Notes: a model not told the origin generated them from the sequence alone. DNA of 64,000 bases from Caulobacter vibrioides OR37 (GCF_000372645.1 NZ_APMP01000008.1:62001-126000); one strand, 5' to 3'. Positions 29,600 through 38,203 are shown, numbered from the stretch's first letter. Numbers and translations are program-made.

Positions 29600-29705
29600 C
29601 GTTCAGAGCCCCACATACCCTGGCGACGCCTTCTCGCCCGGTCGTGGCGAGCACGCAACCCCACGGATTTGACAGTTTCGAGGCGGGGCTTGAGAAGGGC
29701 TCGCC

Positions 29706-29721
29706 ATGACAAGGTTGTCAT
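29706..29721. promoter_or_regulatory. LacI-family operator before the lacI-type gene
   Basis: ATGACAAGGTTGTCAT differs from the perfect zwf operator at 23815 in one central base. It lies 47 bp before the chosen start of the LacI gene and suggests autoregulation, possibly together with control of the divergent exported protein gene. Confidence 0.8.
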
Positions 29722-29768
29722 GGCTTAGTAACGCGAACCCGGTCGAATCGGGGCGTCGAGGGACGGAA

Positions 29769-30788
29769 TTGAGCGCCAAAGTCACGATCCATGATGTCGC
29801 CCGCGAAAGCGGAGTTTCGATCAAGACCGTTTCGCGGGTGCTTAATCGCGAGCCCAACGTCAAGGCCGATACGCGCGACCGGGTCCAGGCGGCCGTGGCG
29901 GCCTTGAACTATCGTCCCAACATCTCGGCCCGCAGCCTGGCGGGCTCGAAGGCTTATCTGATCGGCGTCTTCTTCGACAACCCCAGCCCCGGCTACGTCA
30001 CCGACGTGCAGCTGGGCGCGATCGCGCGCTGCCGGCAGGAGGGCTATCACCTGATCGTCGAGCCGATCGACTCGACGGCGGACGTCGAGGACCAGGTCGC
30101 GCCGATGCTGGCGACGCTGCGCATGGACGGGGTGATCCTGACCCCGCCGCTCAGCGACCATCCGGTGGTGCTGTCCGCGCTGGAGCGAGAGGGCGTGTCC
30201 TATGTCCGCATCGCGCCAGGCGGGGATATCGACCGCGCGCCGTGGGTCAGCATGGATGACCGCCTGGCCGCCTACGAGATGACCAAGCATCTGATCGACC
30301 TGGGTCACCGCGACATCGGCTTCATCATCGGACACCCCGACCACGGGGCCTCGCGCCTGCGTCACCAGGGCTTTCTCGACGCGATGCGCGACGCGGGTCT
30401 GGCGGTGCGCGACGGGCGGGTGGAGCAGGGCATGTTCTCGTTCCGCTCGGGCTTCGAAGCGGCCGAGCGGTTGCTGGGCGGCTCGGATCGCCCGACCGCG
30501 ATCTTCGCCTCGAACGACGACATGGCCCTGGGCGTCATGGCCGTGGCCAACCGTCTGCGCCTGGACGTTCCGAACGCCCTGTCCATCGCCGGCTTCGACG
30601 ACACGCCCGGCGCGCGGATCACCTGGCCGCAGCTGACCACCGTCCGCCAGCCGATCTTCGCCATGGCCGGCGCCGCCGCCGACATGTTGATGGATGGCGT
30701 TGAGCGGGAAGAGGGCGCGCCGCCGCCGTCCAAGGTTCTCGACTTCGAGCTGGTGGTCCGGGAGTCGACGGGCCAGGCGCCGGCATAG
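29769..30788 (+). CDS. LacI-family sugar regulator (CelR-like)
   Basis: A 339-residue regulator. The TTG at 29769 gives the normal LacI N-terminus S-A-K-V-T-I-H-D-V-A-R-E-S-G-V-S-I-K-T-V-S-R-V-L-N-R and has GAGGGACGG upstream; starting at the ATG in the operator (29706) would add 21 atypical residues. The hinge is Y-R-P-N-I-S-A-R-S-L-A-G-S, followed by a periplasmic-binding-protein-like sensor domain. Position next to the GH3 glucosidase and shared operators with zwf suggest control of glucose and gluco-oligosaccharide use. The name CelR-like rests on synteny with C. crescentus as I remember it. Confidence 0.92.
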   Translation: MSAKVTIHDVARESGVSIKTVSRVLNREPNVKADTRDRVQAAVAALNYRPNISARSLAGSKAYLIGVFFDNPSPGYVTDVQLGAIARCRQEGYHLIVEPIDSTADVEDQVAPMLATLRMDGVILTPPLSDHPVVLSALEREGVSYVRIAPGGDIDRAPWVSMDDRLAAYEMTKHLIDLGHRDIGFIIGHPDHGASRLRHQGFLDAMRDAGLAVRDGRVEQGMFSFRSGFEAAERLLGGSDRPTAIFASNDDMALGVMAVANRLRLDVPNALSIAGFDDTPGARITWPQLTTVRQPIFAMAGAAADMLMDGVEREEGAPPPSKVLDFELVVRESTGQAPA

Positions 30789-30859
30789 GACGCGCCTCCA
30801 GGCCGCAAATCCGTCAAACGCGTGCGTGAGTGGACTTGTTACCGCAATCATTGATACTT

Positions 30860-30871
30860 GACAGCGCTGTC
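30860..30871. promoter_or_regulatory. Second-type LacI-like operator upstream of GH3 gene
   Basis: GACAGCGCTGTC is a perfect 12-bp palindrome inside the wider TTGACAGCGCTGTCCA, with a central CG like LacI-family operators. It lies 247 bp before the glucosidase start and 78 bp before a small leader ORF. Its sequence differs from the ATGACAA-type sites, so a different LacI protein may bind here. Confidence 0.55.
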
Positions 30872-30938
30872 CAATCATCGTGTCATGATGGCGATCAAGA
30901 CGGTCGCCCACGGTAAGGCGGCGTCGGGAGGAAACGAC

Positions 30939-31010
30939 ATGACCCCGCCTGACCGGACCCGCGTCCGTCGCGCTTCTCGCGCGCGATCAATCCCCTCCAA
31001 GCGGCCCTGA
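30939..31010 (+). CDS. Possible 23-residue Arg-rich leader ORF
   Basis: An ATG at 30939 is preceded by the strong ribosome site GGGAGGAAA about 5 bases upstream. It opens a 23-codon frame rich in arginine (seven Arg) and proline that stops at 31010. A hairpin follows 10 bp later and the GH3 gene begins 108 bp after the stop. It could be a translated leader or upstream ORF; a codon-usage test is meaningless at this length. Confidence 0.35.
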   Translation: MTPPDRTRVRRASRARSIPSKRP

Positions 31011-31019
31011 CCGCTCTTT

Positions 31020-31059
31020 CGCTCGGCGCGGTCACCCCCCGCAAGCGCCGCGCCGAGCG
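31020..31059 (+). terminator. Strong hairpin in the GH3 leader
   Basis: An 11-bp perfect stem (31020-31030 with 31049-31059, CGCTCGGCGCG) with an 18-base loop follows the small leader ORF. The sequence after it has only three Ts (ctttctcg), so it is a poor intrinsic terminator, but it may act as an attenuator or RNA-stability element. The rest of 30789-31118 holds only the operator and leader ORF. Confidence 0.4.
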
Positions 31060-31118
31060 CCTTTCTCGACATCGCACCACCATGGTCCGCCGGGCGCGGG
31101 CGCATCTTGGGAAGAACC

Positions 31119-33587
31119 ATGTCCTCAGTCCGTCTCGGCCGGGTCTCCGCCCTGGCTCTCGTTCTCGCCGGCGGCCTTGCGGGCGTGGCCTTGGCCCAGG
31201 GCAAGTCTTCGGCCCTGGCCCATCCCGATCTCTGGCCCAAGGCCGCCAGTCCGGCGGCGATCACCGACGCTCGGACCGAGGCCTTCATTACCGCGCTGAT
31301 GAGCCGGATGACGCTTGAGGAAAAGGTCGGGCAGACCATCCAGGCCGATGCGGCCTCGATCACGCCGGAAGACCTGCGCAAGTATCCGCTGGGCTCCGTG
31401 GAGGCCGGCGGCAACACCGCGCCCGGCGGCGATGATCGCGCCGCGCCGCCGCTGTGGGTGGACTGGATCAAGGCCTATCGCGCCGTGGCGCTGGAGAAGC
31501 GTCCGGGCCACACGCCGATCCCGATCATCTTCGGAATCGACGCCGTGCACGGCCACAACAACATCGTCGGCGCGACGATCTTTCCGCACAATATCGGCCT
31601 GGGCGCGGCGCGCGATCCGGACCTGATCCGCCGCATCGGCGAGGTGACGGCCCGCGAGGTGGCCGCCACCGGCGCCGACTGGACTTTCGGTCCCACGGTG
31701 GCCGTGCCGCGCGACGAGCGATGGGGCCGCGCCTACGAGGGCTACGCCGAGGATCCGGAGGTGGTGAAGACCTATGCCGGGCCCATGACCTTGGGCCTGC
31801 AGGGCGCGCTCGTCGCCGGCAAGCCGCTGGCCCCTGGCCACGTAGTCGGCTCGGCCAAGCACTTTCTCGCGGATGGCGGCACGGCGGGCGGCAAGGACCA
31901 GGGCGACGCCCAGATCGCCGAGACCGAGCTGATCCGCCTGCACGCTCAGGGCTACCCGCCGGCCATCGACGCGGGCGTGCTGACCGTCATGGTCTCGTTC
32001 TCCAGCTGGAACGGGGTCAAGCACACCGGCAACAAGAGCCTGCAGACCGACGTGTTGAAGGGCCGAATGGGCTTCCAGGGCTTCGTGGTCGGCGACTGGA
32101 ACGCCCACGGCCAGGTCGAGGGCTGCAGCAACACCAACTGCGCTCAGGCCTGGAACGCGGGCATGGACATGGTGATGGCGCCGGACAGCTGGAAAGGCTT
32201 GTTCGAGAACACCCTGGCGCAGGTGAAGGATGGCGCGATCCCGATGACGCGCCTGGACGACGCGGTGCGCCGGGTGTTGCGGGTCAAGATCAAGGCGGGT
32301 CTGTTCGACGACAACCGGCCGCTGGAGGGCCGCTTCGACCTCTTGGGCGCGCCCGAGCACCGGGCCGTGGCCCGCGAAGCGGTGCGCAAGTCGCTCGTTC
32401 TGCTGAAGAACAACGGCGTCCTGCCGGTCAAGAGCTCGGCCCGCGTGCTGGTGGCCGGCGACGGAGCCGACGACATCGGCAAGGCGTCGGGCGGCTGGAC
32501 CCTGACCTGGCAGGGCACGGGCAACAAGAACAGCGACTTCCCGCACGGTCAGTCGATCTATGCCGGCATCGCCGAGGCGGTAAAGGCCGGCGGGGGCAGC
32601 GCCGAACTGGCGGTGGATGGGGCGTTCAAGGTCAAGCCCGACGTCGCCATCGTCGTCTTCGGCGAGAACCCCTACGCCGAATTCCAGGGCGATCTGACCA
32701 ATGTCGAATATCAGCCCGGCGACAAGCGCGACCTGGCCCTGCTGAAGCGGTTGAAGGCGGCGGGCATTCCGGTGGTGTCGGTGTTCATCAGCGGCCGGCC
32801 GCTGTGGACCAACCCGGAAATCAACGCCTCGGACGCCTTCGTCGCGGCCTGGCTGCCCGGCAGCGAGGGGGGCGGGATCGCCGATGTGCTGATCGGCGAC
32901 AAGGCCGGCAGGCCGCGCCACGATTTCCAGGGACGTCTATCGTACAGCTGGCCCAAGCGCGCCGACCAGGAGCCGATCAATGTCGGCGACCCCGGCTATG
33001 ACCCCCAGTTCGCCTATGGCTATGGCCTCGGCTACGCCAGGCCGGGCAAGGTCGGGACGCTGTCCGAGGATCCCGGCGCGGTGTCGGCGGCGGTCAATGT
33101 CGATCGCTACTTCGTGGCGGGACGGGTCCCCGCGCCCTGGACGCTGAACGCCGCCGGGGCCGTGGCGCTGAAGACCCTGGACGCTGGGGCCCAGGAAAAC
33201 GCGCGGCAAGCCGTCTGGAGCGGCGAGGGGAACGGCGCCCTCGGCGTCGTCGGGCCGCCGGCGGATCTGTCGCGGCAGACCACCGGCGACATGGCGATCT
33301 CGATCAAATTCCGTGTGGACGCTTCGCCGGATAAGCCCGTTTCCCTGGCGCTGGCCTGTGGCGAATCCTGCGGGGCGGCGGTAGACGTAACGTCAACGTT
33401 GTCAGGTGCGAAAATCGGCGAATGGCGTACGGCCAAGATCAAACTTTCCTGCTTCAAGGCCAAGGGCGCGGACATGACGCATGTTTCGTCCCCCTTCACG
33501 CTATCCAGCTCGGGGCGCATGACCCTGACGTTCACGGAAATCCGCTTGGCGTCCAACGAGGGCGACGCCGTCTGCCCGCCCACCTGA
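31119..33587 (+). CDS. Secreted glycoside hydrolase family 3 beta-glucosidase
   Basis: An 822-residue exo-acting beta-glucosidase (ATG 31119). An N-terminal signal peptide (L-A-L-V-L-A-G-G-L-A-G-V-A-L-A-Q) is followed by the GH3 barrel. G-I-D-A-V-H-G-H-N-N, A-K-H-F-L-A-D-G-G-T and G-F-Q-G-F-V-V-G-D-W-N-A-H-G are present, the last holding the probable Asp nucleophile. Then come the second GH3 domain (S-L-V-L-L-K-N-N-G-V-L-P-V) and an extra C-terminal beta domain (about 650-822) like that of ExoP-type enzymes. It should release glucose from beta-glucans or cello-oligosaccharides in the periplasm, feeding glk and zwf encoded upstream. Confidence 0.95.
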   Translation: MSSVRLGRVSALALVLAGGLAGVALAQGKSSALAHPDLWPKAASPAAITDARTEAFITALMSRMTLEEKVGQTIQADAASITPEDLRKYPLGSVEAGGNTAPGGDDRAAPPLWVDWIKAYRAVALEKRPGHTPIPIIFGIDAVHGHNNIVGATIFPHNIGLGAARDPDLIRRIGEVTAREVAATGADWTFGPTVAVPRDERWGRAYEGYAEDPEVVKTYAGPMTLGLQGALVAGKPLAPGHVVGSAKHFLADGGTAGGKDQGDAQIAETELIRLHAQGYPPAIDAGVLTVMVSFSSWNGVKHTGNKSLQTDVLKGRMGFQGFVVGDWNAHGQVEGCSNTNCAQAWNAGMDMVMAPDSWKGLFENTLAQVKDGAIPMTRLDDAVRRVLRVKIKAGLFDDNRPLEGRFDLLGAPEHRAVAREAVRKSLVLLKNNGVLPVKSSARVLVAGDGADDIGKASGGWTLTWQGTGNKNSDFPHGQSIYAGIAEAVKAGGGSAELAVDGAFKVKPDVAIVVFGENPYAEFQGDLTNVEYQPGDKRDLALLKRLKAAGIPVVSVFISGRPLWTNPEINASDAFVAAWLPGSEGGGIADVLIGDKAGRPRHDFQGRLSYSWPKRADQEPINVGDPGYDPQFAYGYGLGYARPGKVGTLSEDPGAVSAAVNVDRYFVAGRVPAPWTLNAAGAVALKTLDAGAQENARQAVWSGEGNGALGVVGPPADLSRQTTGDMAISIKFRVDASPDKPVSLALACGESCGAAVDVTSTLSGAKIGEWRTAKIKLSCFKAKGADMTHVSSPFTLSSSGRMTLTFTEIRLASNEGDAVCPPT
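33390..33405. promoter_or_regulatory. Possible third LacI operator, inside the GH3 3' end
   Basis: ACGTCAACGTTGTCAG matches the zwf operator at 13 of 16 positions, including the full AACGTTGTCA core. It lies inside the glucosidase coding region, 223 bp before the pyruvate kinase start. It could control pyk or be a chance match. Confidence 0.35.
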
Positions 33588-33627
33588 CGCAAAAAGCCCG
33601 CCTGACACGAAAAGAAGGAGCGACGGC

Positions 33628-35058
33628 ATGATCCGCGCCCGTCGCTCCCGCATCGTCGCCACGATCGGTCCGGCCTCCAGTTCACCCGAGATGATCGTCG
33701 CCCTGGCCAAGGCCGGGGCGGACGTCTTCCGTCTGAACTTCAGTCACGGCGCGCACGAGACCCACGCCGCCGTCTATGCCGCCATCCGCGAGGCCGAGGC
33801 CGTGGTTGGACGTCCGCTGGGCATCCTGGCGGACCTGCAGGGGCCAAAGCTGCGCGTCGGCAAGTTCAAGGACGGCCCGGTCATGCTGAAGCCGGGGCAG
33901 GCCTTCCGCTTCGACGACGATCCGACGCCGGGCGACGAGACCCGGGTGCACCTGCCGCATCCGGAAATCCTGACCGCCATGCGGCCCGGCGCGACCCTTT
34001 TGCTGGACGACGGCAAGCTGCGCATGACCGTGACCGACGCCGGGCCGGGCTATGCCGAGACCACCGTGGTCAACGGCGGCAAGCTCTCCGAGCGCAAGGG
34101 TGTGGCCGTTCCGGACGTCGTCATCCCGATGTCGCCCCTGACGGCCAAGGACCGCGAGGACCTGGCCTTCGCCCTGCGTCTCGGCGTCGACTGGGTCGCG
34201 TTGTCATTCGTCCAGGCCCCCGAGGACATGGCCGAACTGCGTCGCATCGTCGAAGGGCGCGCCGCCGTGCTGGCCAAGATCGAAAAGCCCCAGGCGCTGA
34301 AGGTGCTGGGTCCGATCCTCGACCTCTGCGACGGCGTCATGGTGGCCCGCGGCGACCTTGGCGTCGAGATGGCGCCCGAGGAAGTGCCCGTGGCCCAGAA
34401 GGGCATTCTGCGCGCGGCCCGCGAGCGCGGCATTCCGGTGATCGTCGCCACCCAGATGCTGGAGTCGATGATCAGCTCGCCCACCCCGACCCGCGCCGAG
34501 GCCTCCGACGTGGCCAACGCCGTCTATGAGGGCGCGGACGCGGTGATGCTGTCGGCGGAATCGGCGGCCGGCGATTATCCGATCGAGTCGGTGTCGATGA
34601 TGAACCGCATCATCGAACGGGTGGAGCGCGACCCGCGCTGGCCCGAGCTGATGCAGGCCGAGCAGGTGCACGACGACGTCGACGCCGACGTGCTGGTGGT
34701 CGCCGCCGCTGGCGCGGCCAAGGCCGGCTCGACAAAATGCCTGGTGGCCTTCACCACCACCGGCGCCACCGCGCGGCGCCTGTCTCGGGAACGGCCGCTG
34801 CAGCCGGTGCTGGCCCTGTCGCCCAATATCGACGCGGTGCGCCGCATGGCCCTGGTCTGGGGCGTCGAGCCCCGGGTCAGCGCCCAGCCCGACAGCCTGG
34901 AGGTCGTCACCACCGACGCCTCGAGCAAGGCGCTGGACCTGGGGCTGGTGGCGCCGGGCGAGCGCCTGCTGGTCGTGGCCGGCACGCCGTTCGGCGCGCC
35001 TGGCGCGGCCAACCTGCTACGCCTGGCCCACGCGCCGGCCCCCGCGCGTCGTCGCTAG
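33628..35058 (+). CDS. pyk: Pyruvate kinase
   Basis: A 476-residue enzyme making pyruvate and ATP from phosphoenolpyruvate. The start has AAGGAG about 9 bases upstream. Motifs visible: A-T-I-G-P-A-S-S-S-P-E and F-R-L-N-F-S-H-G (N-terminal), I-E-K-P-Q-A-L (catalytic Lys), D-G-V-M-V-A-R-G-D-L-G-V-E-M, and E-S-M-I-S-S-P-T-P-T-R-A-E-A-S-D-V-A-N-A-V. It is 40 bp after the GH3 gene and completes the lower part of the sugar route. The last four bases overlap the convergent regulator gene. Confidence 0.97.
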   Translation: MIRARRSRIVATIGPASSSPEMIVALAKAGADVFRLNFSHGAHETHAAVYAAIREAEAVVGRPLGILADLQGPKLRVGKFKDGPVMLKPGQAFRFDDDPTPGDETRVHLPHPEILTAMRPGATLLLDDGKLRMTVTDAGPGYAETTVVNGGKLSERKGVAVPDVVIPMSPLTAKDREDLAFALRLGVDWVALSFVQAPEDMAELRRIVEGRAAVLAKIEKPQALKVLGPILDLCDGVMVARGDLGVEMAPEEVPVAQKGILRAARERGIPVIVATQMLESMISSPTPTRAEASDVANAVYEGADAVMLSAESAAGDYPIESVSMMNRIIERVERDPRWPELMQAEQVHDDVDADVLVVAAAGAAKAGSTKCLVAFTTTGATARRLSRERPLQPVLALSPNIDAVRRMALVWGVEPRVSAQPDSLEVVTTDASSKALDLGLVAPGERLLVVAGTPFGAPGAANLLRLAHAPAPARRR

Positions 35059-35777
35059 AGTCTCGTGAAGGACGCCGGCAGCAGCCGCTCGTAGCCTCTG
35101 CGGACCGCGCCGTAGCACTCGCAGGCCATGGCCTCGAGGCCGGGGCGGTCCAGGATATCGACCACGCCGCGCCGGTAGCGGATCAGCCCCTTGCCTTTCA
35201 GCGAGCCGGCCACCGCGGTCACCGTGGTGCGCTGGACGCCCAGCATGTCGGCCAGGAACTCCTGGGTCAGGTTGACCGTGTTGCTGTCGATCCGGTCGTG
35301 ACAGCCCAGCAGCCAGCGGCAGAAGCGCGCCTCGACGGCGTGCAGGGCGTTGCAGGCCACCGACTGGATCGCGTGGCCGAACAGGGCCTCGTTATGGCGA
35401 TCGACCAGGTCGCGCAGGGCGGCGCTCCGCTTCCAGACGTCATGCAGCGCGGCCGCGCCGATGCGCAGGGCCGACCCGGGCGCCTGGACGATCGCCCGGC
35501 TCAGCGACGCGCGCGGGGCCGCGGCCGCCATCAGGCCCATCGCGCCCTCGCGGCCGATCGTGGCCGACTCGATCGCCGCGCCGTTCTCCATCAAGGTCAT
35601 CAGCGAGATGACGCAGTCGTTTGGGAAATAGACCTGTTCGATAGGGTCGCCGGGGTCGCACAGCAGGCGACCCTTTTCGAGATCCGTGGTGAAAAGGTGC
35701 GGCGAGAGCAGAGCCCTGTCTTCGGGCGGCAGGGCGGAAAGCAGGCGGTTCTTCAAGGTCGCTAACGGCCCAGTCAT
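35055..35777 (-). CDS. Crp/Fnr-family transcriptional regulator
   Basis: A 240-residue protein. The N-terminal cyclic-nucleotide-like beta-roll is recognisable (F-T-T-D-L-E-K-G-R-L-L-C-D-P-G-D-P-I-E-Q-V-Y-F-P and A-T-I-G-R-E-G-A-M-G-L). The C-terminal winged helix is L-T-Q-E-F-L-A-D-M-L-G-V-Q-R-T-T-V-T-A-V-A. The residues that bind cAMP in CRP are not evident, and there is no FNR-type cysteine cluster at the N-terminus, so the signal is unknown. It is convergent with pyk. Confidence 0.9.
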   Translation of the reverse strand: MTGPLATLKNRLLSALPPEDRALLSPHLFTTDLEKGRLLCDPGDPIEQVYFPNDCVISLMTLMENGAAIESATIGREGAMGLMAAAAPRASLSRAIVQAPGSALRIGAAALHDVWKRSAALRDLVDRHNEALFGHAIQSVACNALHAVEARFCRWLLGCHDRIDSNTVNLTQEFLADMLGVQRTTVTAVAGSLKGKGLIRYRRGVVDILDRPGLEAMACECYGAVRRGYERLLPASFTRL

Positions 35778-35929
35778 GGGAATCGAACGCCGTCTCGCGG
35801 CAAGGGTTGCAAGCTATAGGCAGGTCGTCCTCGTGGCGCCGTCGCTTAGCCGACACAATCCAGCAAGATGCTCGACGAAAGCAGGCGACGCCTCGAAAGG
35901 GTCTGCTTTTCGCCATCATTAGACCCCTA

Positions 35930-35961
35930 GAGCATCTGTCGGATTCCCGACAAAACTGCTC
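35930..35961. repeat. Small nested hairpin, decayed palindromic repeat
   Basis: GAGCA...TGCTC encloses the perfect stem TGTCGG-attc-CCGACA. It resembles the AGAGC-type palindromic repeat at 39515 in outer sequence and size, so it may be a degenerate copy. The remaining 35778-36005 gap shows nothing else I can support. Confidence 0.45.
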
Positions 35962-36005
35962 AATAGAGTGGGTCATCGACCTTCGAAATCTTGGCGTCGG
36001 CCAAT

Positions 36006-36033
36006 AAAAAAGCCGCCCAAAGGACGGCTTTTT
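36006..36033 (-). terminator. Rho-independent terminator
   Basis: AAAAAGCCG pairs with CGGCTTTTT around CCCAAAGGA. Read on the minus strand it is a hairpin followed by a T-run, 44 bp after the stop of the acyl-CoA dehydrogenase gene. Confidence 0.85.
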
Positions 36034-36077
36034 CGAAGCGATGCGGGACGCCCGCGAGGGCGGCTCGAGGATGGAAA

Positions 36078-37220
36078 TCAGAAGCCCATCAGTCGAGCGT
36101 AGCGGTCGCGGTGGAAGCTGGCGCCGCCGAACAGGGCCTCGGTGACGCGGGCGCGCTTCATGTAGAGGCCGGCGTCGTGGGCGTCGGTCATGCCGATGCC
36201 CCCGTGCATCTGGACCATCTCGTTGGAGGCCAGATGGACGAGGTCCGAAGCCTTGGCCTTGGCCAGCGAGGCGAGGGCGCGGCTGTCGGCGCCGGCGTCC
36301 AGGGCCTCCAGGGCGGCCTCGACGCACGAGCGGGTGGTCTCCAGGTCGGTGAACCACTTGGCGGCGCGGTGTTGCAGCGCCTGGAACGTGCCGATGACCT
36401 GGCCGAACTGGGTGCGGGTCTTCAGATACTCCAGCGTGATGTCGAAGGCCTGCGAGGCGCTGCCCAGCATTTCGGCCGCGAGACCGGCATAGGCGCGGTC
36501 CAGAACCGGCTCCAGCACGGACCAGCCCTTGTCGACCTCGCCCAGCACCGCGTCGGCGCCGACCTCGACGCCATCGAAGGCGATCCGGGCCGCGCCGCGC
36601 GAGTCCAGCAGCGACAGATGGCTTCGCGACACGCCGGGGGCGTCGCCGGGGACCAGGAACAGGGTCAGGCCGCCAGTATCACTCGGGGAGGTCCCCGCGC
36701 CGCCGGTGCGGGCCACGACGATCAGCAGGTCGGCGGCCTCGCCGTCCAGCACGAAGGTCTTGGTCCCGTTCAGCACATAGCCCGAACCGCTCTTGGTCGC
36801 GGTCAGGGCCGTGCGGGCCGGGTTATGGTGCGAGCCCTCGTCGATGGCCAGGGTGGCGACGGCCGCGCCGGTGGCGATCTTGGGCAGCCAGGCCGACTTC
36901 TGGGCGTCCGAGCCGCCCAACTTCAGGGCCGAGGCGCCGATCATGGCGGTGGAGAGCAGGGGCGAGGCGACCAGGGTGCGGCCGGTTTCTTCCAGGATCA
37001 GGCCGAGGCCCAGATAGCCGAAGGCCGAGCCGTCATGCTCCTCGGGGACGATGACCCCGGCCCAGCCCATCTCGCCCATCTCGCTCCAGGCGGCGGGATC
37101 GAAGCTCCGTTTGGAGCCGCCGTCGCGCAGCTTGCGCAGGGCGCCGACGGGGGCGCTTTCGCTGGCCCAGCCCTTGGCGGCGTCGCGCAGCATCGTCTGT
37201 TCTTCGGTCAGGACGGCCAT
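36078..37220 (-). CDS. Acyl-CoA dehydrogenase
   Basis: A 380-residue FAD flavoenzyme. Visible parts: N-terminal helical domain, middle beta region with F-V-L-D-G-E-A-A-D-L-L-I-V-V-A-R, and C-terminal domain with R-T-Q-F-G-Q-V-I-G-T-F-Q-A-L-Q-H-R-A-A and Q-M-H-G-G-I-G-M-T-D. It oxidises an acyl-CoA at the alpha-beta bond; chain specificity cannot be read. Its first base overlaps the stop of the DsbA-fold isomerase gene. Together with the second dehydrogenase at 38290 it suggests a degradation pathway for fatty, steroid or aromatic acids. Confidence 0.93.
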   Translation of the reverse strand: MAVLTEEQTMLRDAAKGWASESAPVGALRKLRDGGSKRSFDPAAWSEMGEMGWAGVIVPEEHDGSAFGYLGLGLILEETGRTLVASPLLSTAMIGASALKLGGSDAQKSAWLPKIATGAAVATLAIDEGSHHNPARTALTATKSGSGYVLNGTKTFVLDGEAADLLIVVARTGGAGTSPSDTGGLTLFLVPGDAPGVSRSHLSLLDSRGAARIAFDGVEVGADAVLGEVDKGWSVLEPVLDRAYAGLAAEMLGSASQAFDITLEYLKTRTQFGQVIGTFQALQHRAAKWFTDLETTRSCVEAALEALDAGADSRALASLAKAKASDLVHLASNEMVQMHGGIGMTDAHDAGLYMKRARVTEALFGGASFHRDRYARLMGF

Positions 37221-37831
37221 CAGGCGTGCTCCCTGGATTGATGACGGGCGGCCCAGTCGAGGGCCTGTTCCAGACGGTCGTTGCCCCAGAAGAGCTCGCC
37301 GTCGGCGGTTAAGAAGCTGGGCGCCCCGAACAGGCCGCGTTCCTTGGCCATGCGGACATGGTCCTTCAGCAGGGCCTTGATCGGGTCGGATTGGGCGGCG
37401 GCGAGCACGTGCTCGGGACCCGCGCCGACCTCGGCGATCAGTGGGGCGAGAACGTCCGGGCTGGCGATGTCGAGGTCATCGACGAAATTGGCTTGGTAGA
37501 CCGCGCGGCTGAAGGCGGGCGTCCAGCCGTCCTCCAGCCCGACCAGCGCCACGCGCGCGGCCAGAAGGCTGCCCCGCGGAAACTGGCTGGGGCGGCGCAG
37601 CGGCAAGCCCGAGTCCTCGCAGACCCGCTCCAGGTCCCGCCACATATACTGGCCTTTGACCGGCACGACGTTGAACGGACTGTCGTTCATCCCCTGCTGC
37701 TCGTGGAACAGCGGACCCAGGATAAACGGCCGCCAAGCCACCGCCACGCCCTTGTCGGCGGCCAGCCGCTCGATGCGCATGGCCGCAGGGTAGGAGTAGG
37801 TCGAGGCCATGTCATAGAAAAAGCTCAGCAA
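37220..37831 (-). CDS. 2-hydroxychromene-2-carboxylate isomerase-family protein (DsbA fold)
   Basis: A 203-residue thioredoxin-fold protein. The N-terminus M-L-S-F-F-Y-D-M-A-S-T-Y-S-Y-P-A-A corresponds to the glutathione-binding loop of the HCCA isomerase/kappa-GST group, where Ser replaces the DsbA C-x-x-C. F-G-A-P-S-F-L-T-A-D-G-E-L-F-W-G-N-D-R-L is the family's conserved C-terminal block. In naphthalene degraders the enzyme isomerises a chromene; here the neighbours are acyl-CoA dehydrogenases, so the substrate is uncertain. Confidence 0.88.
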   Translation of the reverse strand: MLSFFYDMASTYSYPAAMRIERLAADKGVAVAWRPFILGPLFHEQQGMNDSPFNVVPVKGQYMWRDLERVCEDSGLPLRRPSQFPRGSLLAARVALVGLEDGWTPAFSRAVYQANFVDDLDIASPDVLAPLIAEVGAGPEHVLAAAQSDPIKALLKDHVRMAKERGLFGAPSFLTADGELFWGNDRLEQALDWAARHQSREHA

Positions 37832-37927
37832 GCGGCCTGCTCCTTTGCGCGGTCGCCTTGCTGTCCACTGTGTTGCGGAGGGTTGAAAGACATGCGCCTA
37901 TACTTCCTTGGGTGGTAGGTGGCGGCG

Positions 37928-38203
37928 ATGGTCTTGATACACACGGGCTTCTTTCTTGCAGCAGTTGGTTACATGGCCAGTGTAATTGCGATCTGGTTCA
38001 GGGTCGGGAGCTTACGGAACGAAGGTATTTCGTCCGGTCTACCTTCGCAGGCTCATTTTCTGACTGGAACAATATTCTTCTGGCTGTGGTCCAACAATTA
38101 TAGAGCGGCGGGTGATGTGCGATTGAAACGTGACGTGTCTCTCGCGAGGGGGCTTTTCACTCTAATGCTTCTGCTCTTTTGTGCCTCGATCTTGGTCCGC
38201 TAA
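37928..38203 (+). CDS. Small hypothetical membrane protein
   Basis: A 91-residue ORF from the ATG at 37928 (AGGTGG about 5 bases before; a GTG three codons earlier is also possible). Two hydrophobic segments (about residues 4-22 and 70-88) flank a polar middle with F-W-L-W-S-N-N-Y-R. No family is recognised. The ORF and the following 90 bp are clearly more AT-rich than the surrounding genes, which suggests acquired DNA between two co-oriented acyl-CoA dehydrogenase genes. Confidence 0.5.
   Translation: MVLIHTGFFLAAVGYMASVIAIWFRVGSLRNEGISSGLPSQAHFLTGTIFFWLWSNNYRAAGDVRLKRDVSLARGLFTLMLLLFCASILVR

Noticed and set aside
29706-29768. Longer N-terminus of the LacI regulator from the ATG at 29706
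   Set aside because: This ATG lies within the palindromic operator and would add 21 residues before the normal LacI start; the TTG at 29769 with a ribosome site fits better.
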